This document shows, in pieces, positions 59,863 through 64,000 of a stretch of 64,000 nucleotides of DNA. The notes beneath the pieces are model-generated. The model was not told the origin of the DNA and ran no database searches. It worked only from the letters and a program-made list of their open reading frames with translations. Origin of the DNA: Streptomyces actuosus (lineage in GTDB: Bacteria; Actinomycetota; Actinomycetes; Streptomycetales; Streptomycetaceae); contig NZ_JAFFZS010000009.1 in the NCBI RefSeq assembly GCF_016921115.1, forward strand, positions 62,001-126,000. The letters run 5' to 3'. Positions within the stretch are counted from its first letter, which is position 1. Each line of letters starts with the position of its first letter. Both the position numbers and the translations under genes were made by a program.

Positions 59863-59890
59863 GGAGCCCCCGGCGCGAGCCGGGGGCTCC
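59863..59890 (+). terminator. Terminator after class I fumarase gene
   Basis: Perfect 12-bp stem (59863-59874 with 59879-59890) with a GCGA tetraloop, starting 4 bp after the stop codon. Confidence 0.88.
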
Positions 59891-60132
59891 GCGCGTCGGC
59901 CCCGCGTTCCCGCGACGGCTCGGGGCCGGGACCGGCTTGTCGGCGTCGGCTTCGGCCGTCGAGGCGACGGGCACGGCCGCGTCACACCTGCCCTCCTCAA
60001 GGTCTGCCCGCTCCCCGGCGGCTCGGAGAAGCGCACCGGTGGCCCGGACATCACCGCCTCCGGCCGTGCGGCGAGTTCGCGGGGGAACACGCGCCGGATC
60101 CCGGATGCTGTGACACACGGAGGTGATCGGCA

Positions 60133-61530
60133 GTGGCCGACGAGGAGCAGAGGTTTCGCATCGAGCAGGACTCCATGGGCGACGTCCGGGTGCCGGCCGA
60201 GGCGAAGTGGAGGGCCCAGACGCAGCGGGCGGTGGAGAACTTCCCGGTGTCCGGGCAGCGGATCGAGCGCGCGCACATCGAGGCGCTGGCGCGGATCAAG
60301 GGGGCCGCGGCCGGGGTCAACGCGCGGCTCGGCGTGATCGGCGAGGACGTCGCCGAGGCGATCCGGGAGGCGGCCGACGAGGTCGCCCGGGGGCGATGGG
60401 ACGAGCACTTCCCCGTCGACGTGTTCCAGACGGGGTCGGGGACCTCGTCCAACATGAACGCCAACGAGGTGATCGCGACGCTCGCGAGCGAGCGCCTCGG
60501 GCGGGACGTGCACCCCAACGACCACGTCAACGCCTCGCAGTCCTCCAACGACGTCTTCCCGTCGTCCATCCACATCGCCGCCACCTCGGCCGTGCTGCGG
60601 GACCTGATCCCGGCGCTCGACCACCTGGCCGGTTCCCTGAGCCGCAAGGCCGAGGAGTTCGCGGACGTGGTCAAGTCGGGGCGGACGCACCTGATGGACG
60701 CCACGCCGGTCACGCTCGGGCAGGAGTTCGCCGGGTACGCGGCGCAGATCCGCCACGGGGTGGAACGGCTGAACGCCTCGCTGCCCCGGCTGGCCGAACT
60801 GCCGCTGGGCGGCACGGCGGTCGGCACCGGGATCAACACGCCGCCCGGTTTCTCCGCCGCCGTCATCGAAGAGGTGGCGCGGGCCACGGGACTGCCGCTG
60901 ACCGAGGCGCGGGACCACTTCGAGGCGCAGGGCGCCCGGGACGGGATCGTGGAGACGAGCGGGCAGCTGCGGACGATCGCCGTCTCCCTCACCAAGATCG
61001 CCAATGATCTGCGGTGGATGTCGTCCGGCCCGCGCACCGGCCTCGCCGAGATCTCCCTGCCCGACCTCCAGCCCGGCTCCTCGATCATGCCCGGCAAGGT
61101 CAACCCGGTCGTGCCCGAGGCGGTTCTGATGGTTGCCGCGCAGGTCGTCGGCAACGACGCGGCGGTGGCCACCGCCGGCGCCGCGGGCAACTTCGAGCTG
61201 AACGTGATGCTGCCGGTCATCGCGAAGAACGTGCTGGAGTCGATCAGGCTGCTGGCGAACGCCTCGCGGTTGCTGGCCGACCGCACGGTCGACGGGATCA
61301 CCGCCCACCGGGAACGCGCCCGCGAGTACGCCGAGTCGTCGCCGTCCGTGGTGACGCCGCTCAACCGGTACATCGGGTACGAGGAGGCCGCCAAGGTCGC
61401 CAAGCGGGCGCTGGCGGAGCGGAAGACCATCCGGCAGGCGGTGATCGAGGCCGGCTACGTCGAGCGCGGCGACCTGACGGCCGAGGAACTGGACGAGGCG
61501 CTGGATGTCCTGCGGATGACGCGCCCGTGA
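60133..61530 (+). CDS. fumC: Class II fumarate hydratase
   Basis: 465 aa from GTG 60133, preceded by a strong GGAGGTGATC. Signature [13 protein letters not shown]; substrate-binding [14 protein letters not shown] and [12 protein letters not shown]. Oxygen-stable fumarase. Having both classes side by side gives fumarate hydration under iron-rich and iron-poor or oxidising states. Confidence 0.96.
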   Translation: MADEEQRFRIEQDSMGDVRVPAEAKWRAQTQRAVENFPVSGQRIERAHIEALARIKGAAAGVNARLGVIGEDVAEAIREAADEVARGRWDEHFPVDVFQTGSGTSSNMNANEVIATLASERLGRDVHPNDHVNASQSSNDVFPSSIHIAATSAVLRDLIPALDHLAGSLSRKAEEFADVVKSGRTHLMDATPVTLGQEFAGYAAQIRHGVERLNASLPRLAELPLGGTAVGTGINTPPGFSAAVIEEVARATGLPLTEARDHFEAQGARDGIVETSGQLRTIAVSLTKIANDLRWMSSGPRTGLAEISLPDLQPGSSIMPGKVNPVVPEAVLMVAAQVVGNDAAVATAGAAGNFELNVMLPVIAKNVLESIRLLANASRLLADRTVDGITAHRERAREYAESSPSVVTPLNRYIGYEEAAKVAKRALAERKTIRQAVIEAGYVERGDLTAEELDEALDVLRMTRP

Positions 61531-61613
61531 CATCGGGCGGCGCGCGTCGCACCGGGGTGTGAACCGTGATGCGCGCCGCAGCGTCGTACACCCGTGACGC
61601 CTAATATCTGTGC

Positions 61614-62324
61614 ATGGCGGACGGTGATGCGGTGACGGCCGATGCGGGCAAGGGCGGTGCGGGCAAGGGCGGTGCGACGGGGTTCTGGGCTCCCGGGAGC
61701 CGGATCCTGTGGCGGTACCGCGAGAACGCCGGTGCGCGCTTCCACATCGCGCGGCCGGTCACCGTCGTCCGCGACGACCCGGAGGTCCTCGCCGTCTGGA
61801 TGGCGCCCGGCACCGAGTGCGTCAGGCCGGTGCTCGCCGACGGCACCCCGGTGCATCTGGAGCCGCTCGCCTCGCGCTACACCAGGCCGCGGACCGTGCA
61901 GCGCGACCGCTGGTTCGGCACCGGGGTGCTGAAACTGGCCAGGCCCGGCGAGCCGTGGTCGGTGTGGCTGTTCTGGGAGCCGGGCTGGCGTTTCAAGAAC
62001 TGGTACGTGAATCTGGAGGAACCGCTGGCGCGTTGGGCGGGCGGTGTCGACTCCGAGGACCATTTTCTGGACATCTCGGTGCACCCCGACCGCAGTTGGC
62101 ACTGGCGTGACGAGGACGAGTTCGCGCAGGCGCAGCTGGACGGGCTGGTCGGTGTCGAGTTGGCCGAGCGGGTCGGGCAGGCCGGGCAGCGGGCCGTGGA
62201 GGCGATCCGCGCCTGGGGCTCGCCGTTCTCGGACGGCTGGGAGCGCTGGCGGCCGGATCCGTCCTGGACGGTTCCGCCGCTGCCGGAGGACTGGGACCGT
62301 ACGCCCGCGCGCATGTCCTCATGA
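61614..62324 (+). CDS. DUF402 protein
   Basis: 236 aa from ATG 61614. DUF402 fold: RPRTVQRDRWFGTGVLKLAR, then WEPGWRFKNWYVNLEEPLAR and HFLDISVHPDRSWHWRDEDE with clustered acidic and His residues, as in phosphatase-like FomD relatives. An N-terminal GKGGAGKGGATG tract arises from a 15-bp tandem repeat. Substrate unknown. Confidence 0.88.
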   Translation: MADGDAVTADAGKGGAGKGGATGFWAPGSRILWRYRENAGARFHIARPVTVVRDDPEVLAVWMAPGTECVRPVLADGTPVHLEPLASRYTRPRTVQRDRWFGTGVLKLARPGEPWSVWLFWEPGWRFKNWYVNLEEPLARWAGGVDSEDHFLDISVHPDRSWHWRDEDEFAQAQLDGLVGVELAERVGQAGQRAVEAIRAWGSPFSDGWERWRPDPSWTVPPLPEDWDRTPARMSS

Positions 62325-62607
62325 GACCCTTGATGCGCCCCCGGGCGTGAAACGTAGGATCGTCCTCCGCAAGGGCGCACAGCAGCAACTCCCGGCGCAT
62401 GCGCCGAGTCTGACCTAACGTCACCGAGGGGCGGCAGGACGTGAGCGAGGGGTACGAGGGCACCACCGGCCGGTACGAGCGCGGCCGGCCCACCGGTGAC
62501 ACGGGAACACCCCCTGTTCACGCCGGAATCCCGTTCCCCGGGCACGGATTGCGGGTATCGGCACTTCGGCGGGACGAACTGCACACGCGGCGCGCAGTCG
62601 CTGACGG
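62325..62607. other. Intergenic, 283 bp, possible short frame
   Basis: A 61-codon frame (62441-62626, starting MSEGYEGTTGRYERGRPTGD) overlaps the next gene start. It has no recognised domain and I do not call it a gene. Promoter for the SpoIIE gene probably lies here. Confidence 0.35.
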
Positions 62608-64000
62608 ATGGATTCGACACGCGTGACGGAGCACCCCACCTCCTACGAGCGTCCCCAGCCGGGCGTCGACCCCGCGGATCCCCGCGGGGCGCTTCTGCGT
62701 ACCTCCACACCCGCGCACCCTCCGGGCACGGCGGCACTGCCGGCGCAGGCCCGGGGCGGCGACCACCAGCCGGGCGCGGCGGCCCCCTGCGCGCAGGGCC
62801 CGGGGTCCGACGGCGGCACCGGCCCCGAGCACTCCCAGCCGACGGCCGCCGAGGCGATGGGGGCGCCTCCCGCGCGGGCGAAGCCGAGCGAGGGCGACCA
62901 CCGCCCGCGTCCCGCGCCCGAGGGGATTCCCGCGCAGCCGGACGCCGCCCAGGCGCGCCCCCCGGGCGGCGCCGTGCCCGCGGGGCAGGAGCGGCGCACC
63001 GGGCAGGGCCCGGCTCCGGGGCAGCCGACGCCGATGCGGAGGGACGGGGACCGGCTGCGGTTCGTGGGCGCCGCGACCCGGCGGATCGCCCGGGGGCTGG
63101 ACCTCGACGAGATCGTGATGGGCCTGTGCCGGGCGACCGTGCCGACGTTCTCCGACGCCATCCTCGTCTACCTGCGCGATCCGCTGCCGGTCGGCGACGA
63201 GCGGCCCACCGGCCCGCTGGTGCTGCGGCTGCGCCGTACCGACCGGATACCGGTGGACCGGGACACCGACGCCGGTTTCGCGCCGCTGCCGCAGCCGGCG
63301 GGGCAGCCCGAGCCGTGGGAGCTGGCGGAGCTGTCCTCGGTGGCCGCGGAGCTGTGCGAGGTGCGCGGCGGCGGAGCGCTGGCCGAGGTGCTGCGCGGGG
63401 TGCGCCCGGTCTTCGCGGACGCCCCGGCGGCCCGCGCCGCCCTGCCCGAGCTGCTGGGCGCGGGCGGTGACCTGGTCGTGCCCAGCGGGCAGCGGGCGAT
63501 CCTCGCGCCGCTGCGCGGCCGGCGCCGGGTGATCGGCGCCGCGGTGTTCCTGCGCCGTCCCGAGCGCATCGCCTTCGAGGCCGACGACCTGCTGGTCGCC
63601 GCCCAGTTGGCCACGCACAGCGCGCTGGGCATAGACAAGGCCGTGCTGTACGACCGCGAGGCGTACATCGCCGACGAGCTCCAGCGCACGATGCTGCCGG
63701 AGACGCTGCCCCGACCGACCGGGGTGCGGCTGGCCTCCCGCTATCTGCCGGCCGCGGAGACCGCGCGGGTCGGCGGGGACTGGTACGACGCCATTCCGCT
63801 GCCCGGCAGCCGGGTCGCGCTGGTCGTCGGCGACGTCATGGGGCATTCCATGACGTCGGCGGCGATCATGGGTCAGCTGCGGACGACGGCGCAGACCCTC
63901 GCCGGACTGGACCTGCCGCCCCAGGAGGTGCTGCACCACCTGGACGAGCAGGCGCAGCGGCTCGGCACCGACCGGATGGCGACCTGTCTGTACGCGGTGT
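62608..64000 (+). CDS. SpoIIE-family phosphatase with GAF domain, 3' end outside window
   Basis: The frame is open from ATG 62608 (MDSTRVTEHPTSYERPQPGV) to the window edge, 464 codons. A GTG at 62623 is an alternative start. A Pro/Gly-rich N-terminus of about 140 residues precedes a GAF-like region (about 155-345; FSDAILVYLRDPLPVGDERP) and the start of a PP2C SpoIIE domain (DELQRTMLPETLPRPTGVRL, VGGDWYDAIPLPGSRVALV, VGDVMGHSMTSAAIMG). The rest of the phosphatase is missing. It resembles the SpoIIE protein at 14751 and probably acts on anti-anti-sigma factors. Confidence 0.9.
   Translation, partial: MDSTRVTEHPTSYERPQPGVDPADPRGALLRTSTPAHPPGTAALPAQARGGDHQPGAAAPCAQGPGSDGGTGPEHSQPTAAEAMGAPPARAKPSEGDHRPRPAPEGIPAQPDAAQARPPGGAVPAGQERRTGQGPAPGQPTPMRRDGDRLRFVGAATRRIARGLDLDEIVMGLCRATVPTFSDAILVYLRDPLPVGDERPTGPLVLRLRRTDRIPVDRDTDAGFAPLPQPAGQPEPWELAELSSVAAELCEVRGGGALAEVLRGVRPVFADAPAARAALPELLGAGGDLVVPSGQRAILAPLRGRRRVIGAAVFLRRPERIAFEADDLLVAAQLATHSALGIDKAVLYDREAYIADELQRTMLPETLPRPTGVRLASRYLPAAETARVGGDWYDAIPLPGSRVALVVGDVMGHSMTSAAIMGQLRTTAQTLAGLDLPPQEVLHHLDEQAQRLGTDRMATCLYAV

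Noticed and set aside
62441-62626. Possible 61-residue gene before the last SpoIIE gene
   Set aside because: Overlaps the next start, no ribosome site of note and no homology I recognise. Left as unsupported.

Overview
The window is about 72% G+C, actinobacterial DNA that is almost certainly from a Streptomyces chromosome. It carries a WhiB-like protein, two SpoIIE-type phosphatases, a free anti-sigma-type ATPase, an oligopeptide ABC system laid out like bldK, many GTG starts and strong GC-rich terminators. From memory, gene order on both sides matches S. coelicolor: the left block resembles the sdh/typA/bldK neighbourhood (SCO5103-5116) and the right block resembles ychF-ppgK-ispH-xseAB-glpX-wblI-fumarases (SCO5062 down to SCO5040). 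In that species the interval between the blocks holds the actinorhodin cluster. Here the same interval, about 24.0-48.5 kb, holds different accessory DNA. These SCO numbers are recalled and were not looked up.

Left core block (1-23.8 kb): an edge-truncated oligopeptide-binding lipoprotein and its permease; the ribosome-associated GTPase TypA/BipA; a second solute-binding lipoprotein with a highly charged insert; a three-gene membrane-anchored succinate dehydrogenase/fumarate reductase operon; a GH18-like membrane-anchored protein; a coiled-coil membrane protein; a PAS-GAF-SpoIIE-ATPase phosphatase; a small anti-sigma-type ATPase; a MutT-like Nudix enzyme; a mini SPOR protein; a GntR/UTRA regulator; a DUF4190 membrane protein; and a secreted subtilase with a P domain.

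Broken accessory block (24.0-33.0 kb): the C-terminal stub of a SNF2 helicase gene, a twice-frameshifted NRPS-type thioesterase remnant that still has its terminator, a complete IS630-family element with TA flanks, a small membrane protein, an in-frame chimera of a polyprenyl synthase with the C-terminal part of an acyl-CoA carboxylase beta subunit, an MMPL exporter, and two tandem LuxR-type regulators of which the first is degenerate. It reads as the wreck of a specialised-metabolite cluster.

Tandem integrative elements at ychF (33.0-48.5 kb): a 16-bp core (agacgttgaagcggaa) lies across the 3' end of ychF at 48464 and recurs at 38225, 36271 and, with one mismatch, 33020. Pairs of TGCGGAC repeats about 11 bp apart flank the cores and look like integrase arm sites. 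A truncated, frameshifted tyrosine recombinase sits next to the ychF copy. The segments carry a SNF2 helicase, an antitoxin/PIN-toxin pair, a Fic protein with a canonical leaderless promoter, and an immunity-like gene cluster (CPCC, HEAT, DUF6000-like, CbrC and others). They also carry an uncharacterised divergent module: XRE/TPR regulator, Nudix and Cys-rich protein on one strand; an unknown protein, an APH-like kinase with altered catalytic residues, a SAM methyltransferase and a HAD phosphatase on the other. I consider this module and its mobile context the best candidate for an undescribed system.

Right core block (48.5-64 kb): ychF, a DUF6542 protein, polyphosphate glucokinase, ispH, xseA-xseB, a DUF4245 protein, glpX, a WhiB-like protein, a DUF1707 protein, class I and class II fumarases, a DUF402 protein and an edge-truncated SpoIIE phosphatase.
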